From Kordiimonas laminariae (lineage in GTDB: Bacteria; Pseudomonadota; Alphaproteobacteria; Sphingomonadales; Kordiimonadaceae): a stretch of DNA of 64,000 nucleotides. This document shows positions 35,122 through 43,750 of this stretch, in pieces. Both the position numbers and the translations under genes were made by a program. The notes under the pieces were generated by a model, which saw only the letters and a list, made by a program, of their open reading frames with translations, had not been told where the DNA came from and ran no database searches. The stretch covers positions 1 to 64,000 of the forward strand of contig NZ_JAKQZA010000005.1 of the NCBI RefSeq assembly GCF_023008165.1, given 5' to 3'. Every line of letters begins with the position of its first letter. Position 1 is the first letter of the stretch.

Positions 35122-36282
35122 CTATTTAGCCTTATCACCTTTGAATGTAGGTGCTTTCCCAAACACCCCAAAGAGAGGATGCAGCCACCCAAGTGGTCTG
35201 ATGATTAATTCATACAGAAGCACACATCCGCCACTTGTAATCACAAGAAGTGACAGAAATTCCATTGTTGCACCAAGGGCAAAGCCAGAAAGCCAAACGC
35301 CCGCCACCACAATAATGGTTTGGTGAAGGATATAATAAGGGAACACCGCTTTGGTGAAATAAGAAAGCGCGCTGCTTGGTTTATTGAGATAATCCTGGGC
35401 AGCACCAAAGATCACCATAATGACCGCCCAAGCATATACCACACGGCCGATTCGAGCGACCTGAAGCGGGATTTCCTGCGTTTCAATAAAGCTCCAGTTA
35501 TTCCATGTAAGCGTAAGCACTGCTCCTAAAACAACAACGGCGATTGCTGCCTTTCTCCATCCGGTTTTCAAGAGCATCCAGAACTGCTCATTTTTCGCCA
35601 GGAGAATACCAATCAGGAAGTAAGTGCCGTACCGCGCATGCGCACCCCAGTCTCCAAACAGATTATGTTTTTCCGGGTAGTACATATCCACAGTAAAGCG
35701 GTAGAGAACAAAAATAAGAGCCGGGAGTATAAATATACGGCCACCGCCAAACCAGCGCGAGAACCACGGCTTTTCCAGCTGCCCTGAAAGCCATGTAATA
35801 GGTCGGAACACCCCCCCTGCGAGCGCGCAATAAATCAGTAAGTAAGCCACATACCAAAGATGGTTCCATGTGGGAATATGCACGCTGAAATCATCAGTAC
35901 CAATCAGGTAGGTGATATAGAAGTCCCAAAACCCGGGCTGTATTTCCCCTGACGCAAGAAGCTCATAGTAAGATTGCGGGGCCACGATCACATGCATACC
36001 GAAGAAAAGCGGGATAAAGAGCTTGGCAAACCGAACGAAACCCGCCTTCCAAAGGGTTGCTTGTTTATCGTAGTAATAGCGAATCGCGATTCCTGAAATA
36101 AAGAACAACAAAGAAAGCCGCCATGGGTTCAAAAGCCGCATGGCTGGCTCAGAAAACTCACCAGCGTAAGGGCTTTTTACGTGCCAGCCCCACGTTACAT
36201 AATACATGCCTATATGATAAAATATCAGGAGGCCGAATGCGATTACCCGCACCCAATCAAGATCATATCGTCTCGTGTTCAT
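35122..36282 (-). CDS. Acyltransferase 3 family membrane protein
   Basis: A 386-residue inner-membrane protein with about ten hydrophobic segments. RRYDLDWVRVIAFGLLIFYHIGMYY is the family N-terminus with the conserved R-x-x-x-x-D/H near the catalytic His. PWRLSLLFFISGIAIRYYY and HLWYVAYLLIYCAL are typical family loops. Members transfer acyl or succinyl groups onto sugars, antibiotics or glucans such as OpgC. Divergent from the LytTR regulator with two direct repeats between them, so regulation by that protein is plausible. Confidence 0.85.
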   Translation of the reverse strand: MNTRRYDLDWVRVIAFGLLIFYHIGMYYVTWGWHVKSPYAGEFSEPAMRLLNPWRLSLLFFISGIAIRYYYDKQATLWKAGFVRFAKLFIPLFFGMHVIVAPQSYYELLASGEIQPGFWDFYITYLIGTDDFSVHIPTWNHLWYVAYLLIYCALAGGVFRPITWLSGQLEKPWFSRWFGGGRIFILPALIFVLYRFTVDMYYPEKHNLFGDWGAHARYGTYFLIGILLAKNEQFWMLLKTGWRKAAIAVVVLGAVLTLTWNNWSFIETQEIPLQVARIGRVVYAWAVIMVIFGAAQDYLNKPSSALSYFTKAVFPYYILHQTIIVVAGVWLSGFALGATMEFLSLLVITSGGCVLLYELIIRPLGWLHPLFGVFGKAPTFKGDKAK

Positions 36283-36382
36283 TTTTCGTATCTATCCTCA
36301 TATGCCGTGAACAAAAACATGAGGAGTGTATGAACCGGTCCCCTAAATAACTCAGCTCCCGTGACATCAAGAACATGGCCTG

Positions 36383-36450
36383 TGGGATAAACGGTAAAAC
36401 AGATAAAATCGGTTGGGCTAAAAGGTTTCACCCTTGGGATAAGCGGTAAA
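36383..36450 (+). promoter_or_regulatory. Pair of 16-bp direct repeats before the LytTR gene
   Basis: TGGGATAAACGGTAAA (36383-36398) and TGGGATAAGCGGTAAA (36435-36450) differ at one base and start 52 bp apart, about five helical turns. The second ends 54 bases before the LytTR ATG. LytTR proteins bind paired direct repeats, so autoregulation or control of the divergent acyltransferase gene is the natural inference. Confidence 0.55.
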
Positions 36451-36504
36451 GGCATTGTTTTACATAGAGTTGCAGGCTGCGTCCGATTCACATAACATGC
36501 CCCC

Positions 36505-37323
36505 ATGGAACAGAGAGAAAACAATCCAAGCTTCAAAGAACAATTGCAACGTGACTGGCAAGCATTTGCGGTAATCGCTGCTATTATCTCGGTTTTCATA
36601 TGGATGAATACAGGGTCTTTGATCACAGAAACCGAACGTAGTGGCGCGGGAACCCATTGGGGCAAGCACCTTATTGGCGAAGCATCCAGCGGGATGGTTT
36701 CGATTATTCTATCTGTTTTTGCTGTTCGGGTTTTTCAGCTTTACCCTTTTAACCGTGATCAATTTCTAAGGTCCGCGTCCATCTATCTGGGCATGGCAAT
36801 CGCCTTTTCTTTTTTACATGTAAGTATGATGGTAGGACTGAGGAAGGTTTTCTGGTTGATTCTTTTCGAGTCGAACTATCAATTTTTCGGTGATGTGATG
36901 AGGGATAGCTTCTACGAGTTCCGCAAAGACGCTGTCACTTTCTCTATGTTCTATCTGGTTTATAGTTTTTTCAGACAGTCAGCAGAGAAAAAAGAAGCAC
37001 CCAGCATCACCCTTAAATGCGGCAGTACAACGGTACATCTAAAGCCGCAAGAATTTCTGTTCGCTAAAAGTGCAGGGAATTATGCTGAACTGGAAACATC
37101 CCATAGCCAACAACTGGTCAGGGCAACACTCAAGGAACTAGAAGAAGAACTACAAAAGGCTGGCTGTGATGCGGTTCGTATTCACAGATCATACATTGTG
37201 AACAGACAGGCCATATCAGAAACCAGCCCTATTGCTGGTGGTGATATAGCGCTCAAACTAAAAAGCGGTCACCAGCTACGCGCCAGTCGCCGCTATAAAT
37301 CTTCTTTATCCGCAACTGCTTAG
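36505..37323 (+). CDS. Membrane-anchored LytTR transcriptional regulator
   Basis: A 272-residue product. Four hydrophobic segments lie in residues 20-155 (FAVIAAIISVFIWMN, MVSIILSVFAVRVFQLYP, ASIYLGMAIAFSFLHVSMMVG, TFSMFYLVYSFF). The C-terminal LytTR DNA-binding domain (about 170-268) shows LKPQEFLFAKSAGNYAELET, RATLKELEEELQ, RIHRSYIVNRQAI and GHQLRASRRYK. Unlike response regulators it has no receiver domain, so it would sense within or at the membrane. The ATG at 36505 lacks a clear ribosome site. Its stop overlaps the convergent IalB gene. Confidence 0.88.
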   Translation: MEQRENNPSFKEQLQRDWQAFAVIAAIISVFIWMNTGSLITETERSGAGTHWGKHLIGEASSGMVSIILSVFAVRVFQLYPFNRDQFLRSASIYLGMAIAFSFLHVSMMVGLRKVFWLILFESNYQFFGDVMRDSFYEFRKDAVTFSMFYLVYSFFRQSAEKKEAPSITLKCGSTTVHLKPQEFLFAKSAGNYAELETSHSQQLVRATLKELEEELQKAGCDAVRIHRSYIVNRQAISETSPIAGGDIALKLKSGHQLRASRRYKSSLSATA

Positions 37324-37841
37324 CGGCAAGCCTGTGTGATTGCATTATAAGCGGCGGTAAACCCGGAAAGGCTATAATTATCCGTGGTGTTTGTGCCGCG
37401 TTGGCTGGTTGCTTTCACCACCAGGCGGTTCCCGCGCTTCATGGAAGCCACGGCACCTCTGTCATCCTTCGGGTCATAGGCCCATGCACTGTTACCTTCC
37501 GTAAAGAAGCTAAGCCCGCGACGACCATCAACACTGAAGGAAGCATCACTACCCTGACGTACAGGATAACCAAACACCAAGTTTACTTCATCCTTCACAC
37601 CGTATTCCGGGCGGTGAGAAACCATGATGTATATTTCACCGCGGCGAACATTCCTTTTACTGGCTCGGGATGATTTAGGTGTACTTATCATATGGCAAGT
37701 GCGCTTGGCGCCAGTACCGTATACAAAGGCTTCCCAATCCCTGAAAGAACCAAGGTGCCTGCGGCTATCTTGCGAAAATGATGGTGTTGAAAATGCAAAG
37801 GCAGCGATAAGTGCACTGCTGATTAAAGCCCCAAATTTCAT
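37320..37841 (-). CDS. Invasion-associated locus B (IalB)-family protein
   Basis: A 173-residue secreted product (signal MKFGALISSALIAAFAFSTPSFSQD). The body fits the IalB family: FRDWEAFVYGTGAKRTCHMISTPKS, the basic VRRGEIYIMVSHRPEYGVKDEVNLVFGYP, the strand FFTEGNSAWAYDPKDDRGAVASMKRG and a C-terminal TDNYSLSGFTAAYNAITQACR. Two Cys may form a disulfide. The family is widespread in Alphaproteobacteria; an invasion role is known only for Bartonella, so here it is named only by family. ATG at 37841 chosen over the TTG one codon earlier. It is the last gene after MFS and TrmH-type genes. Confidence 0.8.
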   Translation of the reverse strand: MKFGALISSALIAAFAFSTPSFSQDSRRHLGSFRDWEAFVYGTGAKRTCHMISTPKSSRASKRNVRRGEIYIMVSHRPEYGVKDEVNLVFGYPVRQGSDASFSVDGRRGLSFFTEGNSAWAYDPKDDRGAVASMKRGNRLVVKATSQRGTNTTDNYSLSGFTAAYNAITQACR

Positions 37842-37867
37842 CAATCCAACCTATATATTTTTAACAA

Positions 37868-38434
37868 CTATACGTCTTGCTTTAACTTGCGCTCTGCCCG
37901 TCTGGACCGTACGCCGCCATGCACATGCTCTGGCTTTGGTTCCGGTTTTCGCCCTGTCATAAGTGGTCTATCAGGGTAGCCGCCAAGAACTCTATGCCTA
38001 TCATACATAACGATTGCACCAGCAGTAGCAACATTAAGTGAGAATTTTGTCGGGATTTTGATCAAGCTGTTGCAGCGCGCCTTCATTTCTTCACTAAGGG
38101 AAGAGCGTTCACCACCAAGCACATAAACCGCCTGAGTAGGGTGTTTAAAGCTCGGCAAATCAACCGCGTCATCATCAATTTCAACACCTACAAGCTGGCA
38201 GCCTTGCGGAATTTCTACCTCAGCCACAGATTCGTAATTGAAGAATGGGATGTTGTTCGCAGTTTTACTGGTATCTACATAATCCTTGGTTACATACTCA
38301 CCAGTATGAGCAACAATTTTTGGGTTCACAGCAAACGCGAAAGACGCGCCAAAAGCATGCGCTGTGCGGATAAGGTTCCCCATATTGCCGCGCTTTGATG
38401 CATTATCGATCCCGATCCCAAAATAACCACGCAT
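37868..38434 (-). CDS. TrmH/SpoU-family RNA methyltransferase
   Basis: A 188-residue SPOUT methyltransferase. The fold's three motifs are visible: GNMGNLIRTAHAFGASFAFAVN (motif 1), AVYVLGGERSSLSEEM (motif 2, G-E---L) and IKIPTKFSLNVATAGAIVMYDRHR (motif 3, SLN-A-A--I). The short N-terminus lacks an extra RNA-binding domain, as in TrmL/YibK-type ribose methyltransferases. A basic C-terminal tail may bind RNA. Its ATG lies one base from the MFS gene stop, so the genes are cotranscribed. Confidence 0.9.
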   Translation of the reverse strand: MRGYFGIGIDNASKRGNMGNLIRTAHAFGASFAFAVNPKIVAHTGEYVTKDYVDTSKTANNIPFFNYESVAEVEIPQGCQLVGVEIDDDAVDLPSFKHPTQAVYVLGGERSSLSEEMKARCNSLIKIPTKFSLNVATAGAIVMYDRHRVLGGYPDRPLMTGRKPEPKPEHVHGGVRSRRAERKLKQDV

Positions 38435-38435
38435 T

Positions 38436-39722
38436 CTATGCTTCTCTCTTCACTTGCGCTCCTTTGCGCGCATCCGGGTGAAGCGCTGCAACAAGGCACG
38501 TTAAAACAATGATGGCAGAAGCTATAATCAGGGACGCTTCAAGATTCCACTCAAAAGCTAGGCCCATCACCATATTTGCAATCGGCAACAGCCCCACCGC
38601 CATAAACATAAAGATACTCATCACCCGGCCCAACAGTTTCTCTGGTGTACGTTTCTGGAGCCATGTGGTGAAATGCACCCACACCCAACTGTCTCCAGCG
38701 CCCGCGAGGAAAAATACAAACATGGCCCACTGATAAGGTTCATAAAGCACGACAAGCGCAAGCGTTGAGCCTGACATGATGAAGATAAGGAACATAGCGC
38801 GGAGCAAATTCTCAGGCTTTGGCCCCCTCATCATCCCACCAACCATGGAACCAATGAAAGCCCCGCCGCCGTAGGCCGCGATCTGAAGCCCATAAACATA
38901 GCTCCATTCTACAAAGCGTTCCTTGGCAAGGGCGGGAAGCCCAACAAATATTGGTGCCTGAAAGAAGAACTGCAACACAGCAATACCGATAAAACCAAGC
39001 CGCACAGCTGGTTGGTTCCATACCCAAACGAGCGCTTCTTTCACTTCCTGCAGCATGGATGTTTTTTCTTCACCGTCCGCTTCATCCTTCTTGCGTGTTT
39101 TCACAAAAAGAAGCGTGCAGAAAGAAACAGCAAATGTAAGGCCATCTATAAAGAAAGCACGAGCAAAACCCATCCGGTTATCATCATATCCTGCAACAAA
39201 ACCGTCGCCTGAATGACTCATGGTATTAATTTCACCAGCGATAATAATACCGCCGATCACAGGCCCGAACACCACCGCCAGATACATACCCATCTGAACC
39301 AGTGCATTACCCCCCTGAAGTTCATCAGGCTTAACAAGGCTTGGCAGGATAGACGTGGTCGCTGGATAAAAGAAGGCATCGGCAATACCAAAGGCAAGTG
39401 CTACAGCAAATACCAGTTCAATAGATGCCAGATCAGCATAAATCAGCCATGCCAGGAACATGATGAAGATAAAGCGCAAAACATTGGTTACCAGCATCAC
39501 AGCACGTGGGCTGTAACGGTCCACCACCGCGCCACCAAACAATAACAGAATCGCGCGCGGAAGCCCCTGTACGGCAAGCACCGCACCTACAAGCGCTGGG
39601 CTATCTGTCATGGCAAGCACCAACATCGGGAAAGCAAGCACGCTGATATGATCCCCCACCACGGAGATAAATTCCCCGAACCAGAAGGTCATGAAATTGC
39701 GGTCTTTGAAGAGCTGTTTCAT
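38436..39722 (-). CDS. Major facilitator superfamily transporter (EntS/TMEM-like)
   Basis: A 428-residue inner-membrane protein with about twelve hydrophobic segments. NFMTFWFGEFISVVGDHISVLAFPMLV is the typical start of the EntS-like MFS_3 group, and GGAVVDRYSPRAVMLVTNVLRF is the loop 2-3 signature. A charged mid-protein loop (KTRKKDEADGEEKTS) separates the halves. Members export siderophores, macrolides or similar compounds; no linked biosynthesis gene is nearby. First gene of the MFS-TrmH-IalB run. Confidence 0.9.
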   Translation of the reverse strand: MKQLFKDRNFMTFWFGEFISVVGDHISVLAFPMLVLAMTDSPALVGAVLAVQGLPRAILLLFGGAVVDRYSPRAVMLVTNVLRFIFIMFLAWLIYADLASIELVFAVALAFGIADAFFYPATTSILPSLVKPDELQGGNALVQMGMYLAVVFGPVIGGIIIAGEINTMSHSGDGFVAGYDDNRMGFARAFFIDGLTFAVSFCTLLFVKTRKKDEADGEEKTSMLQEVKEALVWVWNQPAVRLGFIGIAVLQFFFQAPIFVGLPALAKERFVEWSYVYGLQIAAYGGGAFIGSMVGGMMRGPKPENLLRAMFLIFIMSGSTLALVVLYEPYQWAMFVFFLAGAGDSWVWVHFTTWLQKRTPEKLLGRVMSIFMFMAVGLLPIANMVMGLAFEWNLEASLIIASAIIVLTCLVAALHPDARKGAQVKREA

Positions 39723-39790
39723 AAATTTATGCCTGTAATCCCAATAAGTGCCGTGCTAGAGCTTGCTCATATAGTATTTTTACGAGGTTG

Positions 39791-40447
39791 ATGGCTCATA
39801 TGTCCGATAACACTGCAACAACAGAAACATCAGAAGCAAAACAAAGCTCCTGGGTCAAGCTTCTGGTGGAGTTCGGGCCCTTGATGGTGTTCTTCATCAG
39901 CTACAAATATGGTAAAAATATCATAGATCTGCTCACGGGTTTTGGTTTTGATATTGAACCGAGCGACACGAATTCACTGTTTGTTGCTACAGCGGTTTTC
40001 ATGCTCTCCATGACGGCAGCCATGCTGTTTGGCTACTTTAAAATGGGCCATATCAGCGCTATGCAAAAGTTCACCTTCGTGATTGTTATGGTGATGGGTG
40101 GGCTGACCCTCTATCTACAGAATGAAATCTTTGTAAAAATGAAACCCAGCCTGATTTACGGTGTCTTCTCCATAATCTTACTGTTTGGTTTATGGCGAGA
40201 TAAGCTTTACCTGAAAGCTGTGATGCAGATGGCCTTTGAGCTGGAGGATCATGTATGGCGCAAACTTACAAAGGCCTATATTCTGTTTTTCATCAGTTTA
40301 ATTGTGGCTAACGAATTGATCTGGCGCAACTTCGATAATGATACATGGGTGAATTTCAAAACCTTTGGCCTTACCGGCGCGCTCTTCATCTTTATTATTG
40401 GCCAGAGCCTGTTCCTCGTGAAATATCTGCCTCAGGATGAAGAATAG
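39791..40447 (+). CDS. yciB: YciB-type inner-membrane septation protein
   Basis: A 218-residue membrane protein with five to six hydrophobic segments. Family signatures are VKLLVEFGPLMVFFISYKYG near the N-terminus, NEIFVKMKPSLIYGVFSIILLFGLW in the middle and RNFDNDTWVNFKTFGLTGALFIFII at the end. The family acts with cell envelope and division proteins. A GAGG stands only 3 bases before this ATG; the ATG at 39800 is an alternative start (MSDNTATT). A decayed copy of the 3' end lies at 42075-42175. Confidence 0.88.
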   Translation: MAHMSDNTATTETSEAKQSSWVKLLVEFGPLMVFFISYKYGKNIIDLLTGFGFDIEPSDTNSLFVATAVFMLSMTAAMLFGYFKMGHISAMQKFTFVIVMVMGGLTLYLQNEIFVKMKPSLIYGVFSIILLFGLWRDKLYLKAVMQMAFELEDHVWRKLTKAYILFFISLIVANELIWRNFDNDTWVNFKTFGLTGALFIFIIGQSLFLVKYLPQDEE

Positions 40448-40473
40448 GCCTAAATCCAGCCTATCTAGTTTTT
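40444..40473 (+). terminator. Weak terminator at the yciB end
   Basis: ATAGGC (40444-40449) pairs with GCCTAT (40459-40464), and five T residues follow at 40469-40473. The hairpin spans the stop codons of both convergent genes. The stem is short, so confidence is low. Confidence 0.3.
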
Positions 40474-41043
40474 AGCTATGTGCTCAAGCTCACGTTTCGC
40501 AATGCTCAGAACCGTTTCTCTTGAATGACCAATTTTAATGTAGGTTCTCAGCCCCATATAGATGGCAACTATTCTATCTGCTTCTTCTCTGGCGTGTTCG
40601 GCAGAAATTTCTCTTACGGAAGCCCGTAGAACATCGGCAATAGCGTTACCAAGATTCCCGAAAGAATTTCTCACAAAATCAGCAACTTCCTCGTCCCTTG
40701 ATGCATGCTCGATAGCGGCATCACATAACAAACACCCGCGATACGCAGCCGTGAAGTTTTTTTCTGCGGTCACATAATCAAGAAGTGCACCAAGGCTTTC
40801 AGAGAAAGAGGTGTGTTTTGTCACTGCCGCTATGGCTTCACCCATATGTACTTCTGAATAGTGCTGCAGAACCGCCATATACAGACGGTGCTTATTCTCA
40901 AACGTATTATAGAGACTGCCACGTTTAATACCGGTTGCATTCTCTAAGTCATCTGTAGACGTGCCGTCATAGCCATTCTCCCAAAACACATACATAGCTT
41001 TTGAAAGAATATCTTCTTTATTAAACGCCAGTGGTCTACCCAT
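40465..41043 (-). CDS. TetR family transcriptional regulator
   Basis: A 192-residue repressor-type protein. The helix-turn-helix is complete: GRPLAFNKEDILSKAMYVFWENGYDGTSTDDLENATGIKRGSLYNTFENKHRLYMAVL, with the family GIKRGSLYNTFENK recognition helix. The C-terminal ligand domain carries CLLCDAAIEHASRDEEVADFVRNSF, including the CLL region common in the AcrR-like YcdC/NemR-type group. It is divergent from the cytochrome P460 gene and may control it; no clear operator was found. Confidence 0.9.
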   Translation of the reverse strand: MGRPLAFNKEDILSKAMYVFWENGYDGTSTDDLENATGIKRGSLYNTFENKHRLYMAVLQHYSEVHMGEAIAAVTKHTSFSESLGALLDYVTAEKNFTAAYRGCLLCDAAIEHASRDEEVADFVRNSFGNLGNAIADVLRASVREISAEHAREEADRIVAIYMGLRTYIKIGHSRETVLSIAKRELEHIAKN

Positions 41044-41121
41044 TTTTACCGTGCACTCAGTTTATTGATGAAGAGAGGCCACTATCAGATTTTACCTTCC
41101 GAAGTGCAACCTTGATAATTA

Positions 41122-41150
41122 TTGAACCTTCATACCAAAATATATATAGT
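41122..41150 (+). promoter_or_regulatory. Promoter of the cytochrome P460 gene
   Basis: TTGAAC (41122-41127) and TATAGT (41145-41150) are separated by exactly 17 bp, five of six -10 bases matching. It implies a leader of about 120 bases before the ATG at 41278. The TetR gene reads away from the same region. Confidence 0.5.
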
Positions 41151-41277
41151 GCCTCTTGAAGCAGGAAATAACCACTGTGGAAAAGGCCGTCCATACAGCC
41201 ATCTTTCCGCTGTTAAACCGATGTAAAATTTAAAGTCTGCTGCACAAAAGCCCTTGCAGCACCGAAAGGTACCTAGA

Positions 41278-41904
41278 ATGACAAACCTCGAGAAAAAAAC
41301 TGTAAAAACATGGTTCAATATGAAAGCTTTCGTTCTTGCAGGACTAAGCTTGTGTGCGGTAACAATAGGTGCTGCCGCTTATGTGGGACACGGAGATAAC
41401 TCTGAAACTTATATAGGCGAAGCAACATACGAAAAGCTTATCTCTGCCAAGGGTGATATCCGGGTTCCTAAGAACTTCCGTACAGATTATGTGATGCTCG
41501 GCAGTTGGTCTGTAGCGGGAGACGCTGATACGGGCGGCGAGGTTGGGCTACATATCGTTTACTCAACCCGTGAAGCCGTTGACGCATACAGGAAAACTGG
41601 CGAGTTCCCGGACGGTACTATCATTGTAAAAGAATTATTCAGTGGGCACACCGAATTCCTGACAACAGGCGAAGCAACACGCGCTGATAAATTGGCCGGT
41701 TATTTTGTGATGATTAAAGACGGAAAAGGCCGTTTTGCTGAAAACCCACTATGGGGCGAAGGTTGGGGCTGGGCATTCTTTGGTGCCGATAACACTGAAA
41801 AAACACAGTCCACAAACTATCAGGAAGACTGCATGGCTTGCCACGAGCCAGCAAGAAAAACTGATTTTATCTATACAGACGCTTATCCCGTTTTAAAGAA
41901 ATAA
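41278..41904 (+). CDS. Cytochrome P460-family protein
   Basis: A 208-residue product with a signal sequence or anchor (MKAFVLAGLSLCAVTIGAAAYVGHG at about 15-40). The body matches the cytochrome P460 fold: FRTDYVMLGSWSVAGDA, VYSTREAVDAYRKTGEFPDGTIIVKELF, KLAGYFVMIKDGKGRF and NPLWGEGWGWAFFGAD, ending in the haem-binding CMACH (Cys185, Cys188, His189). In known members the haem is cross-linked to a lysine and detoxifies hydroxylamine or related nitrogen oxides. Maturation would depend on the ccm genes. Start at 41278 with GAAAGG spaced 8 bases; an in-frame ATG at 41254 is less likely. Confidence 0.88.
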   Translation: MTNLEKKTVKTWFNMKAFVLAGLSLCAVTIGAAAYVGHGDNSETYIGEATYEKLISAKGDIRVPKNFRTDYVMLGSWSVAGDADTGGEVGLHIVYSTREAVDAYRKTGEFPDGTIIVKELFSGHTEFLTTGEATRADKLAGYFVMIKDGKGRFAENPLWGEGWGWAFFGADNTEKTQSTNYQEDCMACHEPARKTDFIYTDAYPVLKK

Positions 41905-42074
41905 CAGTTATTCTATGCTCTGCCTTTAGGGCATCCGGTCTCTAGAGGCAGTTCTACAAATAACAGCTCTATCCCGCATAGTAAGTGTGCATATTTACTG
42001 GGCGGTATTTTATCCAGTTTTCTCTGCTTCTAGTTTTAACACCTACCTACCCAAACCATTATGGTGTCAATATA

Positions 42075-42175
42075 TAGTTGAACTTTAAAACCTTTAGCCT
42101 TACTAGTGCCTTTTTTATTCGTATTATTACAATAGGTTTACCAGCAGCGAAGAGCTGCCGCAGCATAACCGATAG
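42075..42175 (+). pseudogene. Decayed copy of the yciB 3' end
   Basis: Reading from 42075, codons TAG-TTG-AAC-TTT-AAA-ACC-TTT align with yciB TGG-GTG-AAT-TTC-AAA-ACC-TTT; NFKTFSLTSAFFIRII corresponds to NFKTFGLTGALFIFII. The Trp codon has become a stop. After GCG-AAG one base is missing, and in the shifted frame CTG-CCG-CAG-CAT-AAC-CGA-TAG aligns with CTG-CCT-CAG-GAT-GAA-GAA-TAG, so even the stop codons match. Upstream of 42075 similarity fades. Two disabling changes mark it as a remnant, not a gene. The rest of 41905-42202 shows nothing else. Confidence 0.7.
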
Positions 42176-42202
42176 AACTAAATCCATTGAACGGGGGTCA
42201 AA

Positions 42203-43171
42203 ATGGATCAAAAAACCGACGTTGTCGTCGTTGCTTTCTGCGATGAGTTACGCCTACTAAAACTGCAAGCACGTTCTTTTGCAAAATATGCCTCAGGTGA
42301 AAGCATTGGCAATATCTATATTATTTTGCATGACAACAAAGTGCAGGAATTTACACGCTATTTCAAAAAACACATATTGCCTGAGTATGGACATCTCAGG
42401 GGTAAGATAAGACTAACCCCCTATACGAGTGTTTTAGGACATCGTCTTGACACACCGAATTGGTGGACACAACAATCCATTAAAATTCTCGCATCTTCAC
42501 TTGTCGAAACAGCACACTATCTAATACTGGATTGTAAAAACCATTTAATCCGCCCTCTGGAACGCTCAAAGCTCTACACAGCCGACAATAAGATGTTGAT
42601 GCCACTAGGGCATTATCATAAAGATTTTGATGATAAGCTTCAAAACGCCTTCAAATATTTTGGTGGTGAAGGCACCCCTGTTTTAGACAAGGCATTACCT
42701 ACGATTACGCCATTTCTGATTAAGAAAAACATCGCCCAAAATATTATCAATCATATAGAAACCAAAGAGAAAAAACCTTTCCACGAGGTCTTTATTGAAC
42801 AGAAATTCACTGAGTTTTTTCTATATTTTGGCTATCTACTTGCCCGGTATGGATCAATAGATGCGTTTTATGCTGAATCTGGTCTCATCGTTCTAGCATA
42901 CTTCGATGATTGCCTTCATGATACCGACAAAGTGGATAGTTTTGACACATATATCAATATGGAAACGGTTTATTCTCTGGGCGTTCACCGGAAGATTGTT
43001 GATCAAGCTGATTCTCGTTTAAAAGGCCGTATTGCTCATCATTGGAAAACATATGGCTTGGTATCAAATGAAGAGGAAGCGGATTATTTTAGTTCAATGT
43101 ACTCAAGTGCGGAAAACCCCAATAGGCTTGGATTTCTATCAAGCATCAAAGAATTTATAGCTAGAGTTTAA
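42203..43171 (+). CDS. DUF6492-type protein (glycosyltransferase-like)
   Basis: A 322-residue cytosolic product without signal peptide. The N-terminus DVVVVAFCDELRLLKLQARSFAKY, then NIYIILHDNK, the WWTQQSIKILASSLVETAHYLILDCKNHLIRPL segment (equivalent to the family's QQ-LK-A----YL-LD-KNHF-RP) and the PFLIKK stretch are hallmarks of DUF6492, a family with a glycosyltransferase-like fold. The D-x-K in LDCKNH would replace the DxD of classical enzymes. No sugar-biosynthesis neighbours are present. Its 3' end overlaps the convergent Nudix gene by 4 bp. Confidence 0.7.
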   Translation: MDQKTDVVVVAFCDELRLLKLQARSFAKYASGESIGNIYIILHDNKVQEFTRYFKKHILPEYGHLRGKIRLTPYTSVLGHRLDTPNWWTQQSIKILASSLVETAHYLILDCKNHLIRPLERSKLYTADNKMLMPLGHYHKDFDDKLQNAFKYFGGEGTPVLDKALPTITPFLIKKNIAQNIINHIETKEKKPFHEVFIEQKFTEFFLYFGYLLARYGSIDAFYAESGLIVLAYFDDCLHDTDKVDSFDTYINMETVYSLGVHRKIVDQADSRLKGRIAHHWKTYGLVSNEEEADYFSSMYSSAENPNRLGFLSSIKEFIARV

Positions 43172-43707
43172 GCTTTTTCCCAACCTTCCGGGTTGGTGAA
43201 CGGTGCAAAGTTTTCTTGTCCCTGTACTTCACGGAAATGCTTCAAAACCCAGTGCACACTGGGGAATGCCAGTTCCTCCCACGGGATTTCATCCCATGTA
43301 AACAGCGCCACGTCTTCACTTTCCATGCCCGGCTCAAACTCTGGCGAAGGTAGAGCTGCCCGGTACATCATATGTACCTGGCTGATACGGGTAACCGAAT
43401 AAACAGCCAGCAAATCTTGCGGCACTATCTTGGCCCTTGCTTCTTCCCAGGCTTCACGTACAGCGCCGTCTATTGGCCTCTCGCCCATTTCAAGGAACCC
43501 GGCGGGGATGGTCCACTTACCTTTTTGCGGGTAGATAGCCCGCTTACACAAAAGGAATTTATCCTCAAACGTTACCACTGCCCCCGCAATAATCTTCGGG
43601 TTTTCATAAGCGATAAAACCACAATCCTTGCAAACCATGCGCTCATGATCATCTCCATCAGGGATGGTTCTGTGAAAGGTATCCATTTTATTGTGTGGGT
43701 CTGTCAT
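43168..43707 (-). CDS. Nudix hydrolase
   Basis: A 179-residue hydrolase of nucleoside-diphosphate-linked compounds. The Nudix box is complete at about residues 70-92 (GFLEMGERPIDGAVREAWEEA). An N-terminal ERMVCKDCGFIAYENPKIIAGAVV resembles the Nudix_N_2 zinc-ribbon region, but only one Cys pair (CKDC) is visible, so metal binding there is uncertain. This type includes ADP-ribose and NADH pyrophosphatase-like enzymes. Convergent with the DUF6492 gene and separate from the two-component operon. Confidence 0.9.
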   Translation of the reverse strand: MTDPHNKMDTFHRTIPDGDDHERMVCKDCGFIAYENPKIIAGAVVTFEDKFLLCKRAIYPQKGKWTIPAGFLEMGERPIDGAVREAWEEARAKIVPQDLLAVYSVTRISQVHMMYRAALPSPEFEPGMESEDVALFTWDEIPWEELAFPSVHWVLKHFREVQGQENFAPFTNPEGWEKA

Positions 43708-43750
43708 CCCTATAACTTGGGGCTAGTATTGCCCTTCGTCCAGCAGAAAC

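Noticed and set aside
37401-37962. Open frames on the + strand across the IalB and TrmH-type genes
   Set aside because: They lie opposite genes with clear family motifs and have no domains of their own.
42078-42260. 60-codon open frame as a real gene
   Set aside because: Its sequence is explained by a degenerate yciB 3' end and overlaps the DUF6492 gene start out of frame.
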